From Gottfriedia sp002574545 (GTDB taxonomy: Bacteria > Bacillota > Bacilli > Bacillales > Bacillaceae_G), in the NCBI GenBank assembly GCA_052180195.1, contig CP197469.1: 64,000 nt of DNA; one strand, 5' to 3'. The notes beneath the pieces were generated by a model. That model searched no databases and was not told the DNA's origin. It saw only the letters and a program-made list of their open reading frames with translations. Numbering within the stretch: position 1 is the first letter of the stretch; each line of letters opens with the position of its first letter. The translations under genes and the position numbers were made by a program. This document shows, in pieces, positions 34,625 to 43,455 of the stretch.

Positions 34625-35830
34625 GTGGAACAAAAAAAGATTCTCCTATGTGTTACAGGTGGAATTGCAGTTTATAAAGCAGCAGCACTTACAAGTAAAT
34701 TAGTACAAGCAGGATATGACGTTAAAGTAATGATGAGCCCTTCCGCAACTAAATTTGTGACACCTTTAACGTTTCAAGCTTTATCAAGAAATGATGTTTA
34801 TATAGATACTTTTGATGAAAAAGATAGTTCTAAAATTGCACATATTGATTTAGGCGACTGGCCTGATTTAATCATCGTTGCTCCAGCAACTGCTAATACG
34901 ATTGGAAAATTAGCAAATGGTCTTGGGGATGAAATGATTTTGGCAACTTTACTGGCTGCAACAAAACCAGTTTGGGTCGCACCTGCAATGAATGTTAATA
35001 TGTATAACCATCCGATTGTACAAAAGAATATGAACATATTAAAAGAGATTGGTCATCGATTTATTGAGCCAAATGAAGGATATTTAGCATGTGGCTATGT
35101 TGGAAAAGGTAGATTAGCAGAGCCAGAAGAAATCGTTCAATATGTGAATGAATATTTTAAAAGAGATGTTGGTTTATTAAAAGGTAAAAAAATCATTATT
35201 TCTGCCGGTCCAACAGTTGAAAAAATTGATCCAGTTCGTTTTGTTTCAAATCATTCAACAGGAAAGATGGGCTATAGTATCGCAGAAGTTGCACTTTCTT
35301 TAGGAGCAGAGGTGATTTTAGTTTCTGGACCAACTAACTTAACTCCACCTAAAGGCTGTAAATTTATCCAAATCGAATCTGCAAAGGAGATGTTTGAAGC
35401 GATTTGCTCTTATTATCATGAGGCGGATGTTGTAATAAAAACAGCTGCAGTTGCTGATTACACCCCTTCGATTACTTATGACCAAAAAGTGAAAAAAGCA
35501 GATGGTGATCTGTCAATTGCTTTTAAACGTACAAAAGATATTCTATTAACTTTAGGTCAACATAAAACACATCAAATATTAGTAGGGTTTGCTGCAGAAA
35601 CTGACCAAATAGATGAGTATGCAAAAAGTAAACTTTTAAAGAAAAATGCTGATATGATTGTTGCCAATGATGTAACAAAAAAAGGGGCTGGTTTTGGAAC
35701 TGATACGAATATAGTTACCATATTTAAGCGTAATGGTGAAGTTAAACCACTTCCTAAAATGAGTAAAAAAGAAGTAGCAGAAGAAATATTACTTGAAGTT
35801 CATCACTTATTAAATGAGGTAGAAAGATGA
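34625..35830 (+). CDS. coaBC: Bifunctional phosphopantothenoylcysteine decarboxylase / phosphopantothenate-cysteine ligase
   Basis: Two consecutive steps of coenzyme A synthesis in one chain of 401 aa. The N-terminal CoaC flavoprotein domain (about 1-180) shows VTGGIAVYKAA, PAMNVNMY and the catalytic Cys in GYLACGYVGKGR. The C-terminal CoaB ligase domain starts near ISAGPTVEKIDPVRF and contains KMGYSIAE and KKADGDLSIAFKRTKDIL. The start is GTG after GAAAGGGTGAAGGTGA. It overlaps priA by 4 bp. Confidence 0.97.
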   Translation: MEQKKILLCVTGGIAVYKAAALTSKLVQAGYDVKVMMSPSATKFVTPLTFQALSRNDVYIDTFDEKDSSKIAHIDLGDWPDLIIVAPATANTIGKLANGLGDEMILATLLAATKPVWVAPAMNVNMYNHPIVQKNMNILKEIGHRFIEPNEGYLACGYVGKGRLAEPEEIVQYVNEYFKRDVGLLKGKKIIISAGPTVEKIDPVRFVSNHSTGKMGYSIAEVALSLGAEVILVSGPTNLTPPKGCKFIQIESAKEMFEAICSYYHEADVVIKTAAVADYTPSITYDQKVKKADGDLSIAFKRTKDILLTLGQHKTHQILVGFAAETDQIDEYAKSKLLKKNADMIVANDVTKKGAGFGTDTNIVTIFKRNGEVKPLPKMSKKEVAEEILLEVHHLLNEVER

Positions 35831-38226
35831 CATACGCATCAGTTTTAGTTGATGTATCAGTCAGACAAACAGACCGTCCTTTTGATTATAAAATACCAAC
35901 TAGATGGCAGGATGCAATACAACCTGGAATGCGAGTAATTGTTCCATTCGGACCAAGGAAAGTTCAAGGATTCGTCTTGTCTATAAAGGAAACAACTAAT
36001 TTAGAGAAGGTTAAAGAAATCGAAGAAGTTCTTGATGTCATGCCAGTATTAACAGAGGAGCTTCTTCTTTTAGGTTCTTATCTATCTGAAAAAACACTTT
36101 GTTTTTTCATTTCTGCATATCAAGCAATGCTTCCGACTGCTATAAAAGCTGTATATAAAAAACATGTTCAAGTTAAATCTGATGAGGCTTTAAATCAATT
36201 AGTTCCTGAATTAGCAAATCTATTTTCAGTCGTTAAAAGAAGAGAATGGACTGAAGTTGAAAGTCTAGTTAGTAAAATTTCATTAGTTCAACGAGCAATA
36301 AAAGAAGGACTGCTTGAAATTGAATATGAAGTGAAAAATAAAGCCAATAAAAAAACAGAACGTGTAGTTTCTCTATTAAAGGTATTAGACGAAGAATTAC
36401 CTTTGATCAAATCTCCACAACAAAAAGACATTATTGAATACTTACGTATGAATGGTCAAACAAGTGTGAAGGAGCTAAAAGAATGTCTTGGCATTACGGA
36501 TTCGCCTATAAAGACATTAGAGAAAAACGAGGTAGTTTCAATTAAAACAATAGAAGTCTATCGTGATCCTTATGAAGGTAAGGAAATCGAACTCTCTAAG
36601 CCTTTACCACTAATAGAAGAACAACAATCTGCATTTGAGCAAATTGTTTCATCATTTCAGGAAAGAAAGAATAAGATTCATCTTTTACACGGAGTAACAG
36701 GAAGTGGAAAGACTGAAGTTTATTTGCAAACTATTCAAGAAGTCCTATCTGAAGGGAAAGAAGCAATCGTATTAGTACCAGAAATTTCACTTACCCCACA
36801 GATTGTAGGGCGTTTTAAAAGTAGATTCGGAAATGATGTCGCAGTTCTACATAGTGGTCTATCGATCGGTGAGAAATATGATGAATGGAGAAAGATTCAA
36901 AGAAAAGAAGTTAAGGTAGTAGTAGGTGCCCGTTCTGCAATCTTTGCTCCATTTGAAAATATTGGCATGATCATCATTGATGAAGAACACGAGACGACAT
37001 ATAAACAAGACGAACATCCAAGATATCATGCAAGGGATATTGCAATTTGGAGAGGAGAATATCATCATTGTCCGGTCGTTTTAGGAAGTGCGACTCCAAC
37101 ACTAGAATCATATGCCAGAGCAAATAAAGGGGTTTATGAGCTAAATACAATGTCCAAAAGGGTAAATCAAGGTCCATTACCTGAAGTGGAAATAGTCGAT
37201 ATGAGAGAGCAGTTAAGAATCGGTAATCGTTCGATGTTTTCTACAGCACTACATGAAAAAATAATTGATCGATTAGAGAAGAAGGAACAAATCATCTTAT
37301 TTTTAAACCGTCGAGGCTATTCTTCGTTTGTAATGTGTAGGGATTGTGGTTACACAATTCAGTGCCCCCATTGTGAGGTTTCATTAACTTATCATAAGAA
37401 TAACCATCATCTAAAATGTCATTATTGCGGATATGAAACATATATGCCAAAACAATGCCCATCGTGCCAGAGCGAACATATTCGATTTTTTGGAACTGGA
37501 ACACAAAAGGTAGAGGAAGCTATTACAAAAACGTATCCAGAGGCACGAGTCATTAGAATGGATAATGATACGACTAGTCGTAAAGGTGCCCACGAAAAAA
37601 TGCTTAAGCAATTTGGGAACGGTGAGGCAGATATTTTACTAGGTACACAGATGATTGCAAAAGGACTGGATTTTCCAAATGTTACATTAGTTGGAGTTTT
37701 AGCAGCAGATAGTTCACTACATTTACCAGATTTTAGAGCAAGTGAGCGAACGTTTAGCTTACTGACACAAGTAAGTGGAAGAGCTGGCCGTCATGAAAAG
37801 CCAGGTGAAGTAGTTGTACAAACCTATTCACCAGAGCATTATAGTATCGAATTTGCTAAAACACAAAACTATGTTGCGTTTTATGAAGAAGAAATGAAAA
37901 TAAGACGCTCATTTCGATATCCACCTTTTTATTATTTAGTTTTAATATCAATAGCTCATAATGATTTAATAAAAACAGTAAAAGTAAGCGAACAAATTGC
38001 AAGCTATCTAAGAGAATACTTATCAGAAAAATCCATTATACTCGGACCAGTAGCATCACCAATTGCAAAAATAAAAGACCATTTCCGATATCAATGTGTG
38101 ATAAAATACAAATCTGAACCAGCACTCTATGACGTACTAAACAAAATCCAACAATACTACCAAGACGAAATAGACAAAGGAAAACTACAACTAACAATCG
38201 ACTTTCAACCAACTATGTTTATGTAA
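35827..38226 (+). CDS. priA: Primosomal protein N', replication restart helicase
   Basis: A 3'-5' DNA helicase that reloads the replisome at collapsed forks. The 799-aa protein has a DNA-binding N-terminal region (FDYKIPTRW), helicase motifs (Walker A GVTGSGKTE, DEEH box IIIDEEHETTYKQ, GSATPTLES), and a zinc-binding cysteine cluster CRDCGYTIQCPHC / CHYCGY / QCPSC inserted in the helicase core. Motifs V and VI (GTQMIAKGLDFPNV, QVSGRAGR) follow. It overlaps coaBC. The tandem hairpin repeat array begins at the very next base after its stop codon. Confidence 0.98.
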   Translation: MTYASVLVDVSVRQTDRPFDYKIPTRWQDAIQPGMRVIVPFGPRKVQGFVLSIKETTNLEKVKEIEEVLDVMPVLTEELLLLGSYLSEKTLCFFISAYQAMLPTAIKAVYKKHVQVKSDEALNQLVPELANLFSVVKRREWTEVESLVSKISLVQRAIKEGLLEIEYEVKNKANKKTERVVSLLKVLDEELPLIKSPQQKDIIEYLRMNGQTSVKELKECLGITDSPIKTLEKNEVVSIKTIEVYRDPYEGKEIELSKPLPLIEEQQSAFEQIVSSFQERKNKIHLLHGVTGSGKTEVYLQTIQEVLSEGKEAIVLVPEISLTPQIVGRFKSRFGNDVAVLHSGLSIGEKYDEWRKIQRKEVKVVVGARSAIFAPFENIGMIIIDEEHETTYKQDEHPRYHARDIAIWRGEYHHCPVVLGSATPTLESYARANKGVYELNTMSKRVNQGPLPEVEIVDMREQLRIGNRSMFSTALHEKIIDRLEKKEQIILFLNRRGYSSFVMCRDCGYTIQCPHCEVSLTYHKNNHHLKCHYCGYETYMPKQCPSCQSEHIRFFGTGTQKVEEAITKTYPEARVIRMDNDTTSRKGAHEKMLKQFGNGEADILLGTQMIAKGLDFPNVTLVGVLAADSSLHLPDFRASERTFSLLTQVSGRAGRHEKPGEVVVQTYSPEHYSIEFAKTQNYVAFYEEEMKIRRSFRYPPFYYLVLISIAHNDLIKTVKVSEQIASYLREYLSEKSIILGPVASPIAKIKDHFRYQCVIKYKSEPALYDVLNKIQQYYQDEIDKGKLQLTIDFQPTMFM

Positions 38227-38722
38227 CGAAAAGTGGAGGCGACTGGTCAGCCCCGACAAGCATAAGACAAAGACCGAGAAAGGTTGGTTTTTACCTTTAT
38301 CGGGCTTTGGCTTATGACCTCGAGGGGCTAGGAGCCGGAACTGGACAACTCGAAAAGTGGAGGCGACTGGTCAGCCCCGACAAGCATAAGACAAAGACCG
38401 AGAAAGGTTGGTTTTTACCTTTATCGGGCTTTGGCTTATGACCTCGAGGGGCTAGGAGCCGGAACTGGACAACTCGAAAAGTGGAGGCGACTGGTCAGCC
38501 CCGACAAGCATAAGACAAAGACCGAGAAAGGTTGGTTTTTACCTTTATCGGGCTTTGGCTTATGACCTCGAGGGGCTAGGAGCCGGAACTGGACAACTCG
38601 AAAAGTGGAGGCGACTGGTTAGCTCCGGCAAGCATAAGACAAGGGCCGAAAAAGGTTGGTTTTTACCTTTATCGGACCTTGGCTTATGACCTCGAGGGGC
38701 TAACGCCTGGGGCTGGACAACT
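38227..38722 (+). repeat. Four 124-bp direct tandem repeats, each encoding a long hairpin
   Basis: Units start with CGAAAAGTGGAGGCG at 38227, 38351, 38475 and 38599, exactly 124 bp apart. By eye the first three are identical; the fourth differs at about 20 positions. In unit 1, bases 38249-38329 fold into an 81-nt hairpin: AGCCCC with GGGGCT at the base, then AAGCATAAG/CTTATG, CAAAG/CTTTG, CCGA/TCGG and AAAGGT/ACCTTT around a TTGGTTTTT-type loop. The array begins immediately after priA and ends before def. It is much more GC-rich than its surroundings and has no ORF. The family resembles dispersed repeats I recall from other Bacillaceae genomes, but I cannot search for it. Confidence 0.95.
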
Positions 38723-38773
38723 CGAAAAGCGGAAGGCGTTTGCTAGAGTCGCTAGAAGCATAAGACAAATGAC
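38723..38773 (+). repeat. Degenerate partial fifth copy of the 124-bp repeat
   Basis: CGAAAAGCGGAAGGCG, then GAAGCATAAGACAAATGACG, keeps the start of the unit and the AAGCATAAGACAA arm. It lacks the loop and the 3' arm, so it cannot form the hairpin. Confidence 0.8.
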
Positions 38774-38821
38774 GTTTTAAGAAAATAAATTTAACAAACA
38801 ATCAAGATAGGAGTTGTGAAA

Positions 38822-39295
38822 TTGGCTTTATTAAAAATAGTAGAATATCCAAATGAAGTACTTGAAACACCATGTGAAAAAGTGACGACATTTGATAAAA
38901 ATTTAGTAAAACTTTTAAATAATATGTATGAGACAATGCTAGCAGCAGATGGTGTTGGCTTAGCAGCTCCACAAGTTGGGGTTCTGCAACAAGTTGCTGT
39001 TGTTGATGTTGAAGATGAGAATGGAAGAATTGATTTAATTAATCCAATCGTAATGGAAACAAAGGGTGAGCAAACTGATGTTGAAGGTTGTTTAAGTTTC
39101 CCTAATTTATATGGTGATGTAACAAGACCTAGCTATGCGAAAATAAAAGCACAAAATAAACGTGGAAAATATTTTATTATAGAAGCACGTGGATTTTTAG
39201 CACGTGCACTTTTACATGAAATTGATCATTTAAATGGAGTATTATTCACTTCTAAAGTCTCGAAATACTACGAAGAAAGTGAATTAGAAGGGTAG
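38822..39295 (+). CDS. def: Peptide deformylase
   Basis: Removes the formyl group from nascent proteins. The start is best placed at TTG 38822: it lies 8 bases after AGGAG and gives MALLKIVEYPNEVLETP, collinear with B. subtilis Def. A GTG two codons earlier is too close to that site. The 157-aa protein has all three metal-site motifs: GVGLAAPQVG (about 44-53), EGCLSFP (about 87-93) and HEIDH (about 130-134). It lies with fmt as usual, but here the repeat array separates it from priA. Confidence 0.96.
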   Translation: MALLKIVEYPNEVLETPCEKVTTFDKNLVKLLNNMYETMLAADGVGLAAPQVGVLQQVAVVDVEDENGRIDLINPIVMETKGEQTDVEGCLSFPNLYGDVTRPSYAKIKAQNKRGKYFIIEARGFLARALLHEIDHLNGVLFTSKVSKYYEESELEG

Positions 39296-39303
39296 GCAAT
39301 AAA

Positions 39304-40248
39304 ATGACAAAGATTGTTTTTATGGGGACACCAGATTTTTCTGTTCCTGTTTTAAGAAGATTAATCGAAGAAGGATATGATGTAGTCGGAGTAGTAACTC
39401 AGCCAGATCGCCCTGTTGGTCGAAAAAGAGTGTTAACTCCTCCTCCTGTTAAAGTAGAGGCTTTAAAACATAATATCCCAGTTTTACAACCTGAAAAAAT
39501 TAGACAACCAGAAGAAACAGAAAAAGTATTGGCGTTGAAACCAGATTTAATTGTTACTGCAGCTTTTGGACAAATTCTTCCTTCAGAAATTCTTGATGCT
39601 CCTAAATTTGGTTGTATAAATGTACATGCTTCATTGTTACCAGAATTACGAGGTGGAGCTCCTATTCACTATTCAATCATTCAAGGCAAGAGTGAAACTG
39701 GTGTAACAATTATGTATATGGTTGAAAAATTAGATGCTGGTGATATGTTGGCCAAGGTCGTTGTTCCAATTGAAGAAAAAGATCACGTTGGAACTCTTCA
39801 CGATAAATTAAGTATAGCTGGTGCGAATTTACTTTCAGAAACAATCCCACCATTATTAAAAGGTGAAATTACGCCAGTTAAGCAAGATGAAAGTAAAGTA
39901 AGCTTTGCGAAAAATATTAAACGTGAGGAAGAACAAATTAATTGGTCAAAAACTGGTGAAGAGATTTATAATCACGTAAGAGGTTTACACCCTTGGCCAG
40001 TAGCTTATACTACATTAAACGGAGAAGTTTTAAAAGTTTGGTGGAGTGAAAAAGTAAATACGAATCAAAATTCTACACCAGGTGAAATAATTGATGTTTT
40101 AAATGATGGCATATTAGTAGCAACAGGTAATCATACTGCCATCAAAATTACAGATTTACAACCTGCTGGTAAAAAGCGAATGGAAGCAAAGCAATATATT
40201 AATGGTGCAGGTTCATTTATTGAACGCGGAATGAAGTTAGGAGAATAA
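39304..40248 (+). CDS. fmt: Methionyl-tRNA formyltransferase
   Basis: Formylates initiator Met-tRNA; it acts at the opposite end of the cycle from Def, encoded 8 bp upstream. The 314-aa protein has the formyl-transferase domain with MGTPDFSVPVL, the substrate loop RPVGRKRVLTPPPVK and the catalytic signature NVHASLLPELRGGAPI (Asn, His), followed by a C-terminal tRNA-binding domain. The ATG follows AAGGGTAGGC. Confidence 0.98.
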   Translation: MTKIVFMGTPDFSVPVLRRLIEEGYDVVGVVTQPDRPVGRKRVLTPPPVKVEALKHNIPVLQPEKIRQPEETEKVLALKPDLIVTAAFGQILPSEILDAPKFGCINVHASLLPELRGGAPIHYSIIQGKSETGVTIMYMVEKLDAGDMLAKVVVPIEEKDHVGTLHDKLSIAGANLLSETIPPLLKGEITPVKQDESKVSFAKNIKREEEQINWSKTGEEIYNHVRGLHPWPVAYTTLNGEVLKVWWSEKVNTNQNSTPGEIIDVLNDGILVATGNHTAIKITDLQPAGKKRMEAKQYINGAGSFIERGMKLGE

Positions 40249-40249
40249 C

Positions 40250-41596
40250 ATGAGTAAAAATGTACGAGAGATTGCCTTAGAGGCTCTTCTTTCAGTTTAT
40301 AAAAATCAATCGTATAGTAATTTGTTAGTAAATAACTATATTCAAAAGAATGATTTATCTTCTGCTGATTCGGGACTATTAACAGAAATAATCTACGGAA
40401 CAATCCAAAGAGATCAATTGTTAGATTTTTATTTAGAACCATTCATTAAAAATCAGAAAAAATTAGAAGAATGGGTTTATATTTTAATCAAACTTTCATT
40501 ATATCAATTGCATTTTTTAGATCGTATCCCTCCTCATGCAGTATTAAATGAAGCTGTTAATATTGCTAAGAAGAAAGGCCATAAAGGAATTGCTTCATTA
40601 GTAAATGGGGTTTTAAGAAATATTCAAAGAAATGGTTTACGATCAATCGATGAAATAAAAGACCCGATTGAAAGGCTTTCAATTGAAACGAATCATCCAA
40701 AATGGTTAATTGAACAATGGGTCAAAGAATTCGGAGAAGAAGAAACGAGAAAAATATGTGAAGAGAACATACTTCCCCCGTTTCAAACTGCAAGAGTCAA
40801 CACGATGAAAGCAACAAGAGAAGAAGTAATTAAAATGCTTGAAGATGAAGGAGTACAAGTCAAGGAAGGAAAACTGTCTCCATTTGCAATAGAAATCCAA
40901 AAAGGAAATGTTGCTCATACGAATGCATTTAAAGAAGGTTACCTTTCAATTCAAGATGAAAGTTCGATGTTAGTTGCACAAGCACTTGGAGTTGAAAAAG
41001 GTGAAGATGTATTAGATACATGTGCAGCTCCAGGAGGGAAATCAACTCATATTGCTGAGTTGTTAGGCGGAACTGGATCGGTCACTTCATTAGATTTGCA
41101 CAAGCATAAAGTAAAGTTAATAAAAGACCAAGCTAATCGTTTAGGTTTAGATAATATCGAAACGAAAGCTTTAGATGCAAGAAAAGCTCCTGAAGAATTT
41201 GAAGGAAGATTATTTGACAAAGTATTAGTAGATGCTCCATGTTCTGGTTTAGGGGTAATTCGTCGTAAACCGGATATTTTATTAAAAAAGAATGCCACTG
41301 ATGTATCAAACTTACAAAGAGTTCAGAAGTCTATTTTAGACGAATCTTCAAAGTTAGTTAAGCCAGGTGGAACTTTAGTATATAGCACTTGTACAGTAGG
41401 ACATGAAGAAAATATTGATGTAGTTGAAGCTTTTTTAGATGAGCATCAAGATTATGAATTAGATCATTCATTAATTGATCATGTTCCGGAAAAATTAACT
41501 AAAAATAAATCGGTCCAAAAAGGGTATATACAGCTTTTACCACATTATTTTGGAACGGATGGATTTTTTATTGCAAGATTAAGGAAGAAGGTGTAA
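40250..41596 (+). CDS. rsmB: 16S rRNA (cytosine-967-C5)-methyltransferase
   Basis: Methylates C967 of 16S rRNA. The 448-aa protein has an N-terminal NusB-like domain (about 1-140; REIALEALLSVYK, PHAVLNEAVNIAKK) and a C-terminal Rossmann methyltransferase with DTCAAPGGKSTHIAELL for SAM binding. The two catalytic cysteines are in VDAPCSGLGVIRRKPDI and VYSTCTV. It starts 1 bp after the fmt stop and is followed 2 bp later by rlmN. Confidence 0.97.
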   Translation: MSKNVREIALEALLSVYKNQSYSNLLVNNYIQKNDLSSADSGLLTEIIYGTIQRDQLLDFYLEPFIKNQKKLEEWVYILIKLSLYQLHFLDRIPPHAVLNEAVNIAKKKGHKGIASLVNGVLRNIQRNGLRSIDEIKDPIERLSIETNHPKWLIEQWVKEFGEEETRKICEENILPPFQTARVNTMKATREEVIKMLEDEGVQVKEGKLSPFAIEIQKGNVAHTNAFKEGYLSIQDESSMLVAQALGVEKGEDVLDTCAAPGGKSTHIAELLGGTGSVTSLDLHKHKVKLIKDQANRLGLDNIETKALDARKAPEEFEGRLFDKVLVDAPCSGLGVIRRKPDILLKKNATDVSNLQRVQKSILDESSKLVKPGGTLVYSTCTVGHEENIDVVEAFLDEHQDYELDHSLIDHVPEKLTKNKSVQKGYIQLLPHYFGTDGFFIARLRKKV

Positions 41597-41598
41597 CG

Positions 41599-42690
41599 TT
41601 GAAATTAGAAAATACAACAAATTCAGTCAAAATAGAAAAAACGCATAAAACCTCAATTTACTCGTTAAAAGTGAGTGATTTAGAGGATTGGTTAAAGGCG
41701 CAAAAGCAGCAGGCTTTCCGTGCTAAGCAAATTTATAATTGGCTATATGTTCAACGAGTTGAAAGTTTTGAAGAAATGCAAAATATTCCAAAAGATTTAC
41801 GTTTGTTACTTGAAGAGAATTTTACAATTACGACATTAAAAACATTAGTTAAACAAACCTCTTCAGATGGTACGATGAAATTTTTATTTGAATTACATGA
41901 TGGATATTCAATTGAAACTGTTTTAATGAGACATAATTATGGCAATTCTGTATGTGTAACGACACAAGTAGGTTGTCGAATTGGATGTACTTTTTGTGCA
42001 TCGACTCTTGGTGGTTTAAAACGAAATCTTGAAGCAGGTGAAATCGTAGCACAAGTATTAGAAGTACAACGTGCAATTGATGAAGTTGAAGAAAGAGTTA
42101 GCTCAATTGTAGTTATGGGTATAGGCGAACCATTTGATAACTATAATGGTTTAATGGATTTCTTACGAATTGTTAATTCTGATAAAGGTCTTAATATTGG
42201 TGCAAGACATATAACAGTATCAACAAGTGGAATCATTCCAAAAATCTATAATTTTGCTGATGAAGGTCTTCAAATTAATTTCGCGATTTCTTTACATGCT
42301 CCTAATAGTGAGTTGCGTTCTAAATTAATGCCAATTAACCGTGCATACAAATTACCGGATTTAATGGACGCTGTTCGTTACTATGTTGAAAAAACAGGTA
42401 GACGTGTAACGTTTGAATATGGTTTATTCGGTGGTGAAAATGACCAAGTTGAGCATGCTGAAGAACTTTCAAAGCTACTTAAAGGAGTTAAATGTCATGT
42501 TAATTTAATTCCAGTTAACTACGTACCTGAAAGAGATTACGTAAGAACACCAAAAGAACAAATTTTTGCATTTGAAAAAGTACTTAAAAATAATGGAGTG
42601 AATGTTACAATTCGTCGTGAACAAGGTCATGATATAGATGCAGCTTGTGGACAGTTGCGTGCAAAGGAGCGTAAAGAGGAGACGAGGTGA
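41599..42690 (+). CDS. rlmN: 23S rRNA / tRNA adenine-C2 methyltransferase (radical SAM)
   Basis: Methylates A2503 of 23S rRNA and A37 of some tRNAs. The 363-aa protein has the radical-SAM cluster motif C-x3-C-x2-C in GCRIGCTFCAST (about residue 120), the dual-methylation motif GIGEPFDNYNG, and a C-terminal catalytic Cys in DIDAACGQLRA. The start appears to be TTG after AAGAAGGTGTAACG; no better ATG lies nearby. The next gene, prpC, begins 4 bp after its stop. Confidence 0.97.
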   Translation: MKLENTTNSVKIEKTHKTSIYSLKVSDLEDWLKAQKQQAFRAKQIYNWLYVQRVESFEEMQNIPKDLRLLLEENFTITTLKTLVKQTSSDGTMKFLFELHDGYSIETVLMRHNYGNSVCVTTQVGCRIGCTFCASTLGGLKRNLEAGEIVAQVLEVQRAIDEVEERVSSIVVMGIGEPFDNYNGLMDFLRIVNSDKGLNIGARHITVSTSGIIPKIYNFADEGLQINFAISLHAPNSELRSKLMPINRAYKLPDLMDAVRYYVEKTGRRVTFEYGLFGGENDQVEHAEELSKLLKGVKCHVNLIPVNYVPERDYVRTPKEQIFAFEKVLKNNGVNVTIRREQGHDIDAACGQLRAKERKEETR

Positions 42691-42694
42691 AACA

Positions 42695-43447
42695 ATGCAA
42701 ACTTTTTTTCAAACTGATACGGGGAAAGTTCGAGAGCATAATGAAGATAGCGTAGGTATTTTTACGAACGATTCAGGAATCGTATTAGCTGTAGTTGCAG
42801 ACGGAATGGGTGGCCATTTAGCTGGTGAGGTTGCTAGTATGATGGCGATCAATTTTCTTGAAGCAGAGTGGAAAAATACTAGTAAATTTGAAACACCGGT
42901 TGAAGCCGAATCATGGCTAAAAAATATTGTAGCACAATTAAATACAAATTTATTAGTTCATTCAGAACAAAATGAAGAGTGCAAGGGGATGGGTACAACT
43001 CTTGAAGCGATTATTTGTACTCCTTTATTTTTTACGATTGCACATATAGGTGATAGTAGAAGTTACTTGAGGAATGATGAAGGGTTTAAGCAAATAACAG
43101 AAGATCATACTTTTGTCGCTGAACTTGTTAAATTTGGGCAAATTTCGATGGAGGATGCAGAAATTCACCCACGTAAAAATATTATAACGCGAGCACTTGG
43201 TACAGAGGAAACAGTTGACGTTGATATTAAAACTTTAACTTGGGAAGAAGATGATTTAATCATTTTATGTTCAGATGGTTTATCGAATAAAATATCAAAT
43301 GAACTTTTCAATGAAAAATTAAATGAAAATCTACCAATCGATGTTCTCGGTAACCAGTTGATTACACTCGCAAATGATCTTGGTGGAGAAGATAACATCA
43401 CGCTTGCCATTATTAAGTTTGAGCCTAGAAATATAGAGAAAGGGTGA
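42695..43447 (+). CDS. prpC: PP2C-type protein serine/threonine phosphatase
   Basis: Dephosphorylates proteins phosphorylated by PrkC. The start is the ATG after GAGGAGACGAGGTG, giving 250 aa beginning MQTFFQTDTGKVREHNEDS; an upstream in-frame codon lies inside rlmN. PP2C metal-binding motifs are visible: EHNEDS, VADGMGGH, IGDSRSYL, EDHTFV, LCSDGLSN and GGEDNIT. It overlaps prkC by a few bases at most, the standard kinase-phosphatase pair. Confidence 0.97.
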   Translation: MQTFFQTDTGKVREHNEDSVGIFTNDSGIVLAVVADGMGGHLAGEVASMMAINFLEAEWKNTSKFETPVEAESWLKNIVAQLNTNLLVHSEQNEECKGMGTTLEAIICTPLFFTIAHIGDSRSYLRNDEGFKQITEDHTFVAELVKFGQISMEDAEIHPRKNIITRALGTEETVDVDIKTLTWEEDDLIILCSDGLSNKISNELFNEKLNENLPIDVLGNQLITLANDLGGEDNITLAIIKFEPRNIEKG

Positions 43448-43455
43448 TGATGAGC

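Noticed and set aside
38227..38722. Reading the regular 124-bp repeats as a CRISPR array
   Set aside because: The units are direct repeats end to end with no unique spacers, the period is far too long, and no cas genes are present.
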